A DNA stretch of 64,000 nucleotides from Flexibacter flexilis DSM 6793 (GTDB taxonomy: Bacteria; Bacteroidota; Bacteroidia; Cytophagales; Flexibacteraceae), in NCBI RefSeq assembly GCF_900112255.1, contig NZ_FOLE01000010.1, forward strand, positions 114,548 to 178,547, in the 5' to 3' direction. The notes below the pieces were generated by a model. It searched no databases. It was given only the letters and a program-made list of their open reading frames with translations, and was not told the DNA's origin. Every line of letters starts with the position of its first letter. Position 1 is the stretch's first letter. This document shows positions 36,872 to 46,330 of this stretch, piece after piece. Made by a program: the position numbers and the translations under genes.

Positions 36872-39748
36872 ATGAAAAAAAATTACACAAAAAGCGCAGC
36901 ATTAGCGGCACTTTTATTGGGCACGACAACATTTGCCAATGCTCAACAAAGACTTTTGGAAAGAGTTAATGCCTCAGACGGCAAGCCTTCGTTTGCTCGT
37001 TTTGATACCAAAAATGGTAGCAGCGCAGTTCGTTTATCGCAAGGTGCAGGCGCATTGAAGCAATTGTTGCAAGCTGGGCAGGTAGAATCATTTGCACGCA
37101 TCAAATCCGAAACTGACCAATTGGGAATGGTACACGAAAAGTACCAACAGTTTTACAAAGGCATCAAAGTAGAGTTTGCAACTTACACGCTTCACGCCAA
37201 AAACGGCTTAGTGGAAACGGCAAGCGGCGATTATAGAACTATTAGCGATTTGTCTATAACGCCTTCGTTGTCAGAAGCGCAAGCTCTTGCTAAAGCTACT
37301 AAATACATTGGTGCGAAATCTTATAAATGGGAAAATCGTGCGGAAGCTGCTTGGTTTAGAGCCAATACAGGCAAAAGCTTTGATCCTAAAGGTGAATTAG
37401 TGATTTGCCCAGACTATTACGGCAACGAAGCTCCGCGCTTGGCTTACAAATTCGACATTTACGCACAGCAACCAATTAGCCGCGATTATGTATATGTAGA
37501 TGCACAATCAGGCAAAATTTTGTACAAAGAACCAATTATTAAGCACGCTAACGCGGTGGGGTCTGCCGATACTCGCTATTCGGGTACAAAAAACATTACA
37601 GCAGATTCTTACAGCAGCACGTACCGTCTTCGTGAAACAAGCAGAGGCTTAGGCATCGAAACGTATAACTGTAAAAAAGGAAGTAGCTACACGGCTGCCG
37701 TTGATTTCACGGATGCAAACAACACTTGGACAGCTACCGAATTTAATAATACAGCGATGGACAATGCGGCACTTGATGCACATTGGGGCGCAGAAATGAC
37801 TTATGATTATTGGAGCACAGTGCATGGCCGTAACAGCTACGACAATGCAGGGGCGAAAATCAAAAGTTACGTTCACTTCGACGATGATCCAAGTGATGGT
37901 GTGGGTTTTGAAAATGCTTACTGGGATGGCAGCGTAATGACTTACGGCGATGGCGCAACTCGTTTCAAGCCGCTTACAAGTTTGGACGTTTGTGCGCACG
38001 AAATCGGTCACGCTGTTTGTGAAAAAACGGCAAATTTGGCTTATCAGAAAGAATCTGGTGCTCTGAATGAAGGCTTTAGTGATATTTGGGGTGCGGCTGT
38101 AGAATATTATGCAGCACCAACCAAAAGTACTTGGCTTATCGGTGAAGACATCGACAAACAACGCCCTTCGCTTCGCTCCATGAGCAATCCGAATGCTGAA
38201 GGCCAACCTGATACTTATGGCGGAACTTATTGGCAAAACCCAGCTTGTACGCCTACTTCAAACAACGACTATTGCGGTGTACACACAAATAGTGGTGTGT
38301 TGAATTATTGGTTCTATTTGCTTTCGGTGGGTGGCTCTGGTACTAATGATATAGGCAGTGCGTTTACTGTAACAGGTATTACGATTGATAAAGCAGCTAA
38401 AATTGCTTTCCGTGCAGAAAGTTTGTATTTGACAGCCAACGCAACTTTTGTTAACACACGTCAATACACCATTCAGGCAGCAACAGAGCTTTATGGCGCA
38501 GCTTCTAACGAAGTGATTCAGACGACAAATGCTTGGTATGCAGTAGGTGTGGGTGCTGCTTATTCTACAACGCCTCCTCCAACCTCTTCTTACTGTGCTT
38601 CTAAAGGTAATACGGTAACTGACGAATGGATTGACTTGGTTCAATTGGGAACTATCAGCAGAACATCTACGGCTGATGCAGGTTACAAAGATGCTACCTC
38701 TCTTTCTACTAATTTGACATTGGGTGCAGCTGCCACTATCTCTTTTAGTGCAGGTTTTGCTTCTACGGCTTACACAGAATACTGGAGAGTTTGGATTGAC
38801 TACAACAAAGACAACGACTTTGACGACGCAGGCGAATTAGTAGTTTCTACTTCTTCAAGCTCGGCGGCTACGCTTACAGGTACATTTACGGTGCCAACTA
38901 CGGCTAGCACTGGCGCAACTCGTATGCGTGTGTCGATGAAATACAATGCAGCGCAAACAGGTCCTTGCGAAACGTTCTCTTACGGTGAAGTAGAGGATTA
39001 TACAGTGAACTTGGCAACAGGAACAACTACGCCGCCAACCACTGTAACATACTGTGCTTCAAAAGGTAATAGCGTAACTGACGAATGGATTGATTTGGTT
39101 CAATTGGGAACTATCAGCAGAACTTCTACGGCTGATGCAGGTTACAAAGATGCTACATCACTTTCTACGAATCTGACTAAAGGTGCTTCGGCTACTATCT
39201 CATTTAGTGCTGGTTTTGCTTCTACGGCTTACACAGAATATTGGAGAGTTTGGATTGACTATAACAAAGACGGCGATTTTGCAGACGCTGGCGAACAGGT
39301 AGTTGCGACGTCCTCAAGCTCTGCGGCTACGCTTACAGGTACATTCACTGTTCCAGCGACAGCCAGCACAGGTTCTACACGTATGCGCGTGTCGATGAAA
39401 TACAATGCAGCACAAACAAGTTCTTGCGAAACATTCTCTTACGGTGAAGTAGAAGACTATACTGTAAACATTGTTACTGCATTTGCGCCAAGCACATTGG
39501 CTAAGTCGTCAGGCTTGAACATTACGACATTCCCGAACCCTGCGAGCAGCGTAATTACATTGCAAGCAGACCAAACACTTGAATCGGCTAAAGTACGCAT
39601 TCACAACACTATCGGCGCGTTGATGTACGAAGGTGAAATGAGCGGTACAGAGCAAGAAATCAACGTAAGCGAGTTGTCGGCTGGTGTATATGTAATCAGC
39701 GTACAATCGGAGCAAGGTTTGAAATCATTCCGTTTCATCAAACAATAA
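36872..39748 (+). CDS. M4 (thermolysin-like) metalloprotease with two GEVED domains and T9SS sorting domain
   Basis: A 958-residue secreted zinc protease. The order is: signal peptide (ends TFANAQQ); FTP/PepSY-type propeptide (about 50-220); M4 catalytic domain with HEIGHAV (His376, Glu377, His380) and the third ligand in NEGFSDIWG; two near-identical GEVED domains of about 115 residues (about 573-715 and 726-870), each with VWIDYNKD and YGEVEDYTVN; and a C-terminal type IX sorting domain (FPNPASSVITLQ to KSFRFIKQ). The two GEVED copies are a 459-bp tandem repeat in the DNA. It probably digests external protein. Confidence 0.93.
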   Translation: MKKNYTKSAALAALLLGTTTFANAQQRLLERVNASDGKPSFARFDTKNGSSAVRLSQGAGALKQLLQAGQVESFARIKSETDQLGMVHEKYQQFYKGIKVEFATYTLHAKNGLVETASGDYRTISDLSITPSLSEAQALAKATKYIGAKSYKWENRAEAAWFRANTGKSFDPKGELVICPDYYGNEAPRLAYKFDIYAQQPISRDYVYVDAQSGKILYKEPIIKHANAVGSADTRYSGTKNITADSYSSTYRLRETSRGLGIETYNCKKGSSYTAAVDFTDANNTWTATEFNNTAMDNAALDAHWGAEMTYDYWSTVHGRNSYDNAGAKIKSYVHFDDDPSDGVGFENAYWDGSVMTYGDGATRFKPLTSLDVCAHEIGHAVCEKTANLAYQKESGALNEGFSDIWGAAVEYYAAPTKSTWLIGEDIDKQRPSLRSMSNPNAEGQPDTYGGTYWQNPACTPTSNNDYCGVHTNSGVLNYWFYLLSVGGSGTNDIGSAFTVTGITIDKAAKIAFRAESLYLTANATFVNTRQYTIQAATELYGAASNEVIQTTNAWYAVGVGAAYSTTPPPTSSYCASKGNTVTDEWIDLVQLGTISRTSTADAGYKDATSLSTNLTLGAAATISFSAGFASTAYTEYWRVWIDYNKDNDFDDAGELVVSTSSSSAATLTGTFTVPTTASTGATRMRVSMKYNAAQTGPCETFSYGEVEDYTVNLATGTTTPPTTVTYCASKGNSVTDEWIDLVQLGTISRTSTADAGYKDATSLSTNLTKGASATISFSAGFASTAYTEYWRVWIDYNKDGDFADAGEQVVATSSSSAATLTGTFTVPATASTGSTRMRVSMKYNAAQTSSCETFSYGEVEDYTVNIVTAFAPSTLAKSSGLNITTFPNPASSVITLQADQTLESAKVRIHNTIGALMYEGEMSGTEQEINVSELSAGVYVISVQSEQGLKSFRFIKQ

Positions 39749-39777
39749 TTTAAGTTTAGTATTACTGGTTAATAGTG

Positions 39778-39822
39778 AAAAATGCTACTGTGGTCGGTTC
39801 GCCCGATGCAGTAGCATTTTTA
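39778..39822 (+). terminator. terminator of the M4 protease gene
   Basis: AAAAATGCTACTG pairs with CAGTAGCATTTTT around an 18-nt loop. Confidence 0.8.
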
Positions 39823-39856
39823 TTTGCTCAATAACTTAAGTGATGCGATACTCGCG

Positions 39857-40195
39857 TTATATGTTTTTGAAAAAATCTTTAACTTCGCTAATATGGGTAG
39901 TATTATTGAATGATTTTATTACGTCTCCCTGTATGCTTTCTGTTCTTACATCAATGCTTCCATTAGTGTGATTATAAACAAAGCATAGTTTTTTATTATT
40001 AACCTGCAACCATAATACATTTTTCATTTCACCTTGCCTTGATAATACTTTAATATCAGCTGTTGCTTTCCAAATGATTCCGCCAGCAATTGCTAATACG
40101 ATCTCATTTACATTATGGGCGTGATGATCTGCTCTGTCAAGAACTCCTTTTAAGTATTCTCTAAGAACTTCAATATTTTGAACTGTTGTTGGCAT
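39857..40195 (-). CDS. hypothetical protein, 112 residues
   Basis: A small soluble protein without signal or membrane segment. The first half is helical (LREYLKGVLDRADHHAHNVN) and the second half forms strands (VLWLQVNNKKLCFVYNH). It looks like a mixed alpha-beta single domain. I do not recognise the family. It has its own ATG and lies between two unrelated plus-strand genes, which suggests a small accessory insertion. Confidence 0.6.
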   Translation of the reverse strand: MPTTVQNIEVLREYLKGVLDRADHHAHNVNEIVLAIAGGIIWKATADIKVLSRQGEMKNVLWLQVNNKKLCFVYNHTNGSIDVRTESIQGDVIKSFNNTTHISEVKDFFKNI

Positions 40196-40423
40196 ATTTT
40201 ACTCAATTAATTTCCCCAATTTCAGAAACGAATACAAGAAATCTAAATATTTTTATATTCTGTTCTTTGGCCATATCTTACACCCCTTTGGGCTGTGGAA
40301 AAAAAACGCTTGCATTGCTTGTGTTTTTGTATCACTTTTACGACCGTACTATAAACCAATTATTGTATCACCAAAAATAAACGTAACTTCTTCATTCACA
40401 CAAACAAAAGTTAATTTGCCACA

Positions 40424-41818
40424 ATGTTAGAATACATTGACCTGATTGAACAAACCTTCGAGTTTCCGACCGAAGAATTTAAAGTGGAAAATAACGAACT
40501 CCACTTCAATAATGTTCCACTGATGGACGTCATTAAAAAATACGGCACGCCGCTTAAGATAAGTTACTTACCCAAAATAAGTGAACATATCCAAAAGGCG
40601 AAAAAGTTATTTAATAATGCGTTTCAGAAGTTTAACTATTCGGGTAGTTATACGTACTGTTATTGTACAAAATCGTCCCATTTCAGGTTTGTGATGGAAG
40701 AAGCCCTCAAGAATGATATTCACCTCGAAACTTCATCGGCTTACGATATTCCCATTATCCGCGAACTGTACAATAAAGGCATTATCGGCCAAGACCGTTA
40801 CATTTTGTGTAATGGCTACAAACGCCCACTTTATCGTCAGTATATCAGTGACTTAATAAACGACGGCTTTACAAACTGCGTGCCTATTTTGGACAACTTG
40901 ACCGAAATAGATTTCTATGAGCAACACAACAAAGTGAACTGTAAAGTAGGTATTCGCATCGCCGCCGACGAAGAGCCAAACTTCTCGTTTTATACGTCTC
41001 GCTTGGGTATTCGTTATAGCGATGTCATGGATTTGTACAAAAAACGTATTGAAGGTCGTGCTAAATTTAGCCTTAAATTATTGCACTTCTTTATCAATAC
41101 GGGCATCAAAGACACGGCGTACTATTGGAGCGAACTTACCAAATTCGTGGAGCTGTATTGTGAGTTAAAGAAAATTTGCCCAGAATTGGATTCTATTGAT
41201 ATTGGTGGCGGTTTCCCAATCCAAACATCAATGCAGTTTGAGTACGATTATGAGTACATCGTAGAGCAAATCGTAGAAAATATCCAGTACATTTGTAATG
41301 AGCAAGGCGTACCTTGCCCGAACATTTTCACGGAATTTGGTAGCTTTACGGTAGGCGAAAGTGGCGCGGTGATTTACTCGATTGTTGACCAGAAGTTACA
41401 GAACGACAAGGAGTTATGGTATATGATTGACGGTTCGTTCATTACGCATCTGCCAGACGCGTGGGGTTTGAACCAAAAATATATCATGCTTTCCATTAAT
41501 CACTGGAACAGACGCTACCATCACGTAAACTTGGGCGGTCTTACTTGCGACAGTATGGACTATTACAACTCTGAAGCACATAGCTCAGTTGTATTTTTAC
41601 CGAAAGTAGAGCCTGAAGAAAAACTCTATATCGGATTTTTCCATACGGGAGCGTACCAAGAATCGTTGGGCGGCTATGGCGGTATTCAACATTGCCTTAT
41701 CCCTGCGCCGCAACATGTGCTTATCAATCGCGACGCGGACGGTAACATTACGACGGAGCTTTTTGCTCCAGAGCAAGACAGCGAATCTATGTTGCGTTTG
41801 TTGGGTTATAAAGACTAA
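40424..41818 (+). CDS. speA: fold-III PLP decarboxylase, probably arginine decarboxylase
   Basis: A 464-residue enzyme of the alanine-racemase/ODC fold. The PLP lysine is in YTYCYCTKSSHF, the glycine-rich phosphate loop in DSIDIGGGFPIQ, and the C-terminal active-site segment GAYQESLGGYGGIQHCLIPA closes the site. It is shorter than the biosynthetic E. coli SpeA (about 650) but of the size of the Bacteroidota members annotated as arginine decarboxylase, which feed polyamine synthesis. The substrate could also be another basic amino acid, since no agmatine-using gene is adjacent. Confidence 0.75.
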   Translation: MLEYIDLIEQTFEFPTEEFKVENNELHFNNVPLMDVIKKYGTPLKISYLPKISEHIQKAKKLFNNAFQKFNYSGSYTYCYCTKSSHFRFVMEEALKNDIHLETSSAYDIPIIRELYNKGIIGQDRYILCNGYKRPLYRQYISDLINDGFTNCVPILDNLTEIDFYEQHNKVNCKVGIRIAADEEPNFSFYTSRLGIRYSDVMDLYKKRIEGRAKFSLKLLHFFINTGIKDTAYYWSELTKFVELYCELKKICPELDSIDIGGGFPIQTSMQFEYDYEYIVEQIVENIQYICNEQGVPCPNIFTEFGSFTVGESGAVIYSIVDQKLQNDKELWYMIDGSFITHLPDAWGLNQKYIMLSINHWNRRYHHVNLGGLTCDSMDYYNSEAHSSVVFLPKVEPEEKLYIGFFHTGAYQESLGGYGGIQHCLIPAPQHVLINRDADGNITTELFAPEQDSESMLRLLGYKD

Positions 41819-41840
41819 GCAAAAAAAGCATTGTTTCATA

Positions 41841-41879
41841 AAAAAAACAGCCTTGTGTTTGTCGCAAGGCTGTTTTTTT
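41841..41879. terminator. bidirectional terminator
   Basis: A seven-A run, ACAGCCTTG / CAAGGCTGT stem, seven-T run, between the convergent decarboxylase gene and the minus-strand gene that ends at 41878. Confidence 0.88.
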
Positions 41880-42711
41880 ATGGTCGTACTTCTATTTTTT
41901 CGCGCAGAATTTGCAATGTTTTTTCTTTGATGGGCTGATGTAGTCGTGCATTTCGGACGCGTGCGGCACGGCCTGCGCCATAGATTCCGCCCAAATAATA
42001 CCCAAATCCCATCGTGCCCGTAATCCAACCATAAATGCTGCGTGTACCTTTGGCGGCAAATCCGCGTTGGGCTTGCCAGCCCATCACACCGACGGTAACC
42101 AATGTTATTAGTCCGTCTTTCCATTGTCCTGCATACACTTTGCCCGCACCTGGCACGAGTACGGAAAGTCCACGCGCTACCCAAACTTTTTTTGATTTGA
42201 GGCGCAAGCCTTCGGCGGCGATGGCCTGATATGGCGCAAATGCTGCCTTAGTGGCGGCTTGTTGCTGGGCTTTTTGGTATTGCTCTTTAAATAGTAAACC
42301 GCTGATTTTTAATTGATTAGTGGCGGATGTATCAGCAGGATTTGCCCAAAAATGTGCAGCGGCCAACGTATCATAAAGCCCTGTTTCGGCCAGTCCGATG
42401 GCATATTCATTGCAAATCGGGTGGGGCATAGGCTTGTGTTTAAAATGGCGGTCTGCCCATTGTTTGGCCTTCGGTGCTTGATGCGCAAACCTGTAACATT
42501 GCATCAATAATAACATATTTTGCCGACTTGTATCGGTTTGGAGCACCTGCAAATATTCGGGAATGGCCAGTTCGTACAGCCCATTATTATAAAGGTGTTG
42601 CGCATAGCTGCTCCGATGCGGTGTGTCAAACAAATTAGTTTGTCCGTACACGTGTCCAACACTGCACAACATCAATATGATAAGCTTTAGCCTTTTGGGA
42701 ATAAATGGCAT
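41878..42711 (-). CDS. secreted/membrane TPR-like protein of unknown function
   Basis: A 277-residue protein with a signal peptide (ends in GHVYGQ), a helical TPR-like region (about 35-165, with YNNGLYELAIPEYLQVLQTD) and two or three hydrophobic helices after about residue 175 (LSVLVPGAGKVYAGQWKDG, typical of a conserved Bacteroidota membrane family). The next minus-strand gene starts upstream at 43248 with only 6 bp between, so the pair is probably an operon. Confidence 0.7.
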   Translation of the reverse strand: MPFIPKRLKLIILMLCSVGHVYGQTNLFDTPHRSSYAQHLYNNGLYELAIPEYLQVLQTDTSRQNMLLLMQCYRFAHQAPKAKQWADRHFKHKPMPHPICNEYAIGLAETGLYDTLAAAHFWANPADTSATNQLKISGLLFKEQYQKAQQQAATKAAFAPYQAIAAEGLRLKSKKVWVARGLSVLVPGAGKVYAGQWKDGLITLVTVGVMGWQAQRGFAAKGTRSIYGWITGTMGFGYYLGGIYGAGRAARVRNARLHQPIKEKTLQILREKIEVRP

Positions 42712-42717
42712 AACTGC

Positions 42718-43248
42718 TTATTTTTGAGGTTTATATGGCTCTTGCTCGGCCAAAATTGCCATCACTTCTTCGTGTATATTTTGCTGAAATTTTACTACTA
42801 ATTCGGGCGCGTCTGAGCTAAATTGCGTTTCGATTTGCTTGGTTTTTCCGTCTAATGTCAGTCGGCTGATAGTGGATGGCAAATCTGTGGCATTGCTAAG
42901 GTATTTTTCTTTAAAACTAAAATATTTAATTTTTTTGGCTTCGGTTTGGATATTTTGAATTGTTTTTTCGGGCAAAATATACGTGAGACGGCCTGTAAGA
43001 GGTACGTGATTGATGCCATTATATAATAGTCGGCCATCGCTCCAAAATTCGGCTTCGTAATTCGGACATTTTCCAAAACATGGCGTTTTCTGAAAATATA
43101 ACAAAAGGTAAGGCTCTTTGCTGGTGGCAGCGGTTATGGCTTTAGGCTTACGTTTTTTTTGCTTGCTGGTTTTGCAGGCCGAAAATCCAAGACAAAATAC
43201 TGACAAACAAAGTATTAAATATAAAATTGGAAACTTAGAAATCTTCAT
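42718..43248 (-). CDS. lipoprotein, DUF6438-like
   Basis: A 176-residue lipoprotein with lipobox FSAC. The motif QKTPCFGKCPNYEAEFWSDG, with its two close cysteines, followed by a strand-rich region, is the mark of the DUF6438 family. Function is unknown. It is the first gene of a probable two-gene operon with the TPR-like protein. Confidence 0.75.
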   Translation of the reverse strand: MKISKFPILYLILCLSVFCLGFSACKTSKQKKRKPKAITAATSKEPYLLLYFQKTPCFGKCPNYEAEFWSDGRLLYNGINHVPLTGRLTYILPEKTIQNIQTEAKKIKYFSFKEKYLSNATDLPSTISRLTLDGKTKQIETQFSSDAPELVVKFQQNIHEEVMAILAEQEPYKPQK

Positions 43249-43346
43249 AGCTAAAATAAAAAATTTGGAATTTAAGTGAATTGGTGCTAAAATTCGCAGA
43301 TAATTACAATTTTACAAAAAATCAGAAAAATCAACCCGCAAATTTT

Positions 43347-44276
43347 ATGGCAGATAACGGTTCTAACAACAAAAAAATTTGGATTATCGCAGTAGTTTTG
43401 TTGCTATTGATTATCAATGGAGTACAATTTTATCTGAGTCGCCAAGACAAAAAAGATATAGCCGACAAGCAAGAATCTATTGAGAAAAAAGATAACCAAA
43501 TCAAAGTTCAAACAGCCAAGCTAGATTCGCTTAACCATGAGTTGGATTTGAAGATTGCGCAAGTAGAACAACTCGGCGGCGATACTACTAAATTAGGTCA
43601 GATGCGTCGTGAACTTTTAGCTGAATTAAAAACGGCTCGTGCTGCTCGTGGCGGCGATTTGGCGACCATTCGCAGACTGAACGCCAAAATCAAGGATTTT
43701 GAAACCATGATGACGGAAAGAGACGAGGAAATCGAGCAGTTGAAGTCGCAAAACCAACAACTTTTTGAAGAAACAACACGCCTGAAAAAGAATGTGGCAC
43801 AACGAGAAGACTCTATCAGTCGCCTAAGCCAACGCAGCAACCAACAAGAACAACAATTGGCTTTGGCTGCTATTTTACAGGCTGTTAATATAAAAGTGCA
43901 CATTATTGACCATAGAGGCAAGGAAAAAGAAGATGATGCGGCAGAATTTAAAGCCCGCAAAATTGATAAAATCAAGGTTTCTTTTAAGCTGACAGATAAT
44001 AAAGTAGCCAAAATCGAAACGAAAGAAGTGTTTATGCGCGTGTTAGAGCCTGAAGGTTCGTGTTTGTACGACCTCTCAACAGGTGGCGGACGTTTCAGCA
44101 GTGCCGACGGAAAAGAGCTTTATTATACAGCTAAACAAAGTTTCTTGTTTGATAACAAACAACAACAACTTAGTTTCCTTTGGGGTAAAGGTGCCCGTTT
44201 CAAAGAAGGTACGCATACAATTGAATTGTATTGCGAAGGCCACCAAATCGGAACAGGTTCATTTACAGTAAAATAA
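43347..44276 (+). CDS. coiled-coil inner membrane protein, conserved in Bacteroidota
   Basis: A 309-residue protein with one N-terminal membrane helix (KIWIIAVVLLLLIINGVQFY, about 9-28), a long coiled coil (about 30-195) and a C-terminal globular domain with beta strands (KVHIIDHRGKEKEDDAAEF onward). ATG 43347 is chosen over the frame start at 43281. It is probably a bitopic envelope protein with a periplasmic domain; role unknown. Confidence 0.75.
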   Translation: MADNGSNNKKIWIIAVVLLLLIINGVQFYLSRQDKKDIADKQESIEKKDNQIKVQTAKLDSLNHELDLKIAQVEQLGGDTTKLGQMRRELLAELKTARAARGGDLATIRRLNAKIKDFETMMTERDEEIEQLKSQNQQLFEETTRLKKNVAQREDSISRLSQRSNQQEQQLALAAILQAVNIKVHIIDHRGKEKEDDAAEFKARKIDKIKVSFKLTDNKVAKIETKEVFMRVLEPEGSCLYDLSTGGGRFSSADGKELYYTAKQSFLFDNKQQQLSFLWGKGARFKEGTHTIELYCEGHQIGTGSFTVK

Positions 44277-44299
44277 AAATTAAAAATAATTCTCTTTAG

Positions 44300-44340
44300 A
44301 ATCGGCAATGGCATTTTTCGCGCTATTGCCGATTTTTTTT
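44300..44340 (+). terminator. terminator before rpsF
   Basis: AATCGGCAAT / ATTGCCGATT stem followed by eight T. It separates the coiled-coil gene from the ribosomal operon. Confidence 0.85.
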
Positions 44341-44350
44341 GTACAAAAAC

Positions 44351-44380
44351 TTGACTATAAAAAAAGATTGCGTATTTTTG
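44351..44380 (+). promoter_or_regulatory. promoter of the rpsF-rpsR-rplI operon
   Basis: TTG (44351-44353), exactly 19 nt, TATTTTTG (44373-44380): a perfect match to the Bacteroidota housekeeping consensus TTG-N19-TAnnTTTG. It lies 41 bp before the rpsF ATG. Confidence 0.85.
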
Positions 44381-44421
44381 CAGCCCATTTGTTAGATAAA
44401 ATATTTCAACAAAGTTTTTTT

Positions 44422-44787
44422 ATGAACATTAAAAATTACGAAACGGTATTCATCTTAACTCCCGTTTTGTCTGAACAACAGGCAAAGGATATCGTAGAAA
44501 AGTTTAAGCAAATATTGCTTAGCAATGGCGGGGAAATTATCAACGAAGAGAACTGGGGATTGCGCAAATTGGCTTACCCAATCGCTAACAAAGGCACAGG
44601 TTATTACACTCTTCTTGAATTCAAAGGCCCAGCTTCTATCGTAAACACGTTGGAAGTTGAGTTTAAACGCGACGAACGTGTAATGCGTTTCTTGACTACT
44701 GCTCTTGACAAATTTGCGTTGGCTTACAACGAAAAACGCAGAAGCGGTAAATTCAACAAAAAAACTGAAGTTAAAGAGGAGGCTTAA
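44422..44787 (+). CDS. rpsF: 30S ribosomal protein S6
   Basis: A 121-residue protein of the small subunit that binds 16S rRNA together with S18. ATG 44422 gives the family start MNIKNYETVFIL. The RKLAYPI loop and the FKRDERVMRFLT strand are typical. The upstream frame extension to 44308 overlaps the promoter and is rejected. It is the first gene of the operon with S18 and L9. Confidence 0.96.
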   Translation: MNIKNYETVFILTPVLSEQQAKDIVEKFKQILLSNGGEIINEENWGLRKLAYPIANKGTGYYTLLEFKGPASIVNTLEVEFKRDERVMRFLTTALDKFALAYNEKRRSGKFNKKTEVKEEA

Positions 44788-44793
44788 AAACTA

Positions 44794-45045
44794 ATGACAC
44801 TCGTGAACGAACCAATGCACAAAACTGAAGTACGCAAAAAGTATTGCCGCTTCAAAAAAAATGGCATCAAATACATTGATTATAAAGATGCAAACTTCCT
44901 TCTCAAATTTGTAAACGAGCAAGGCAAAATTTTACCACGTCGTTTGACTGGCACAAGCTTGAAATTCCAAAAAAGAGTGGCACAAGCCGTAAAACGCGCT
45001 CGTCACTTGGCTTTGATGCCTTACGTAGCTGACGGCTTAAAATAA
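44794..45045 (+). CDS. rpsR: 30S ribosomal protein S18
   Basis: An 83-residue rRNA-binding protein of the small subunit. The core [20 protein letters not shown] followed by [20 protein letters not shown] is the S18 signature. It starts 6 bp after the rpsF stop. Confidence 0.96.
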   Translation: MTLVNEPMHKTEVRKKYCRFKKNGIKYIDYKDANFLLKFVNEQGKILPRRLTGTSLKFQKRVAQAVKRARHLALMPYVADGLK

Positions 45046-45120
45046 GCCCTGCTGAATTGTAACCCGACGGACACTTGATGTCCTGCCGAAAACATTCACA
45101 ACGCTAAAAAATTTACAAAA

Positions 45121-45564
45121 ATGGAAGTTATACTTAAAGAAAATATTAAAGGTCTTGGCTTCAAGAATGACATCGTTGATGTGAAGCCAGGTTACGGCCG
45201 CAACTACCTTATCCCACAAGGTTATGCGGTACAAGCCACAGAATCTAACAGAAAGGTTTTGGCTGAAAACGTTAAACAAGCTGCTCACAAAGTTGAGAAA
45301 ATCAAGAAAGATGCCGAAACATTGGCAGCAGCTATCGGCGAAGTAGTGCTTACTATCCCTGCTAAAGTAGGCGAAAGCGGCAAAATCTTCGGCGCAGTTA
45401 CTACCCTTCAAATTTCTGATGCCCTTAAAGCATTGGGTCATGAGGTGGACAGAAAGAAAATTTCTTTTGAAGGTGACGTGAAAGAAGCTGGCGAATACTT
45501 CGCAGTGCTTACACTTCACAAAGAAGTTTCTCACAAAGTAAAATTCAATGTGGTAGCTGCTTAA
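45121..45564 (+). CDS. rplI: 50S ribosomal protein L9
   Basis: A 147-residue two-domain protein that binds 23S rRNA. The N-terminal domain is clear (MEVILKENIKGLG, VDVKPGYGRNYLIPQGYA), followed by the connecting helix and the C-terminal domain. It is the last gene of the rpsF operon and is followed by a strong terminator. Confidence 0.96.
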   Translation: MEVILKENIKGLGFKNDIVDVKPGYGRNYLIPQGYAVQATESNRKVLAENVKQAAHKVEKIKKDAETLAAAIGEVVLTIPAKVGESGKIFGAVTTLQISDALKALGHEVDRKKISFEGDVKEAGEYFAVLTLHKEVSHKVKFNVVAA

Positions 45565-45592
45565 TTGCAAGCCGTCATTTGACAATACTAAC

Positions 45593-45631
45593 AAAAAAGA
45601 CTGATTATCACTCTGATAGTCAGTCTTTTTT
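45593..45631. terminator. bidirectional terminator after rplI
   Basis: AAAAAGACTGATTATCA pairs with TGATAGTCAGTCTTTTT (one mismatch), with A and T runs on the outside. Confidence 0.88.
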
Positions 45632-45643
45632 GTTTTAGGGGAA

Positions 45644-46252
45644 TTAGCGAATCTGCGAAAAAACAAACCACATTTCTTGCCCGATTTCCAAGCTACGTTC
45701 CGCATATTTTGCGTCCATCAGTGGTGTGTTGTCGTATTGCTTGGGGTCGTGGTAGCGCACGGGAAAACGCGCTGCTGCGCCCAGCACCACAGGGCAACCT
45801 TCGTCGGCATGGTCGCAGGTCATAATGGCGGCGTAATCGCTGCGCGGGTTAAAGTCGTGGTGATAAACTTTTGAAAAACAAATAACCGCATTTTCGTTGG
45901 GGGCGTATTTGATGGCAAATACAGGATTGGCCGATTCGCTGAGCTGTATTACCTCAAAACCCTGTGCGGCAAGTGTCTGGTGTACTTTGCCAAACATGGC
46001 CGTTGCCTCCGTGCCGCCCGAATAACAAAACACTGCTTTTATTCCAAAATGAAAGGCCATGGCCTGCGCCCAAATCTGCGACAAATGGCTGCGGCGCGAG
46101 TTGTGCGTACAGATAAAGTTGAGGCGAACGGCTTGCGCACTGTTTTTCTTTTGTTGAATAAAATCAATAAGCGGCTGCAATTGCGCTTTTCGCTCGTCAG
46201 AAATATTGCTCGCTGCAAATTGCTGTATTGTTTCGTGTAGTTGCGGATTCAT
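45644..46252 (-). CDS. low-molecular-weight phosphatase / arsenate-reductase-like protein
   Basis: A 202-residue protein with the P-loop ICTHNSRRS (Cys-x5-Arg-Ser) and a C-terminal aspartate loop TCDHADEGCP. These are shared by LMW tyrosine phosphatases and the thioredoxin-type arsenate reductases. The N-terminal 50 residues form a helical extension. The pair CDHADEGC supplies extra cysteines as in ArsC of the LMW-PTP type, so arsenate reduction is possible, but no other ars gene is near. ATG 46252 is used; a longer frame to 46291 overlaps the upstream terminator. Confidence 0.8.
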   Translation of the reverse strand: MNPQLHETIQQFAASNISDERKAQLQPLIDFIQQKKNSAQAVRLNFICTHNSRRSHLSQIWAQAMAFHFGIKAVFCYSGGTEATAMFGKVHQTLAAQGFEVIQLSESANPVFAIKYAPNENAVICFSKVYHHDFNPRSDYAAIMTCDHADEGCPVVLGAAARFPVRYHDPKQYDNTPLMDAKYAERSLEIGQEMWFVFSQIR

Positions 46253-46275
46253 GGTTGTTTGTATTTTGCTAAAAG

Positions 46276-46306
46276 AAAATCCCTCTAACATACATTAGAG
46301 GGATTC
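46276..46306 (-). terminator. terminator of the dipeptidyl peptidase gene
   Basis: Stem AATCCCTCTAA / TTAGAGGGATT followed on the minus strand by a T-rich run. Confidence 0.75.
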
Positions 46307-46330
46307 TTTGATAAATTATATTAAAGTAAA

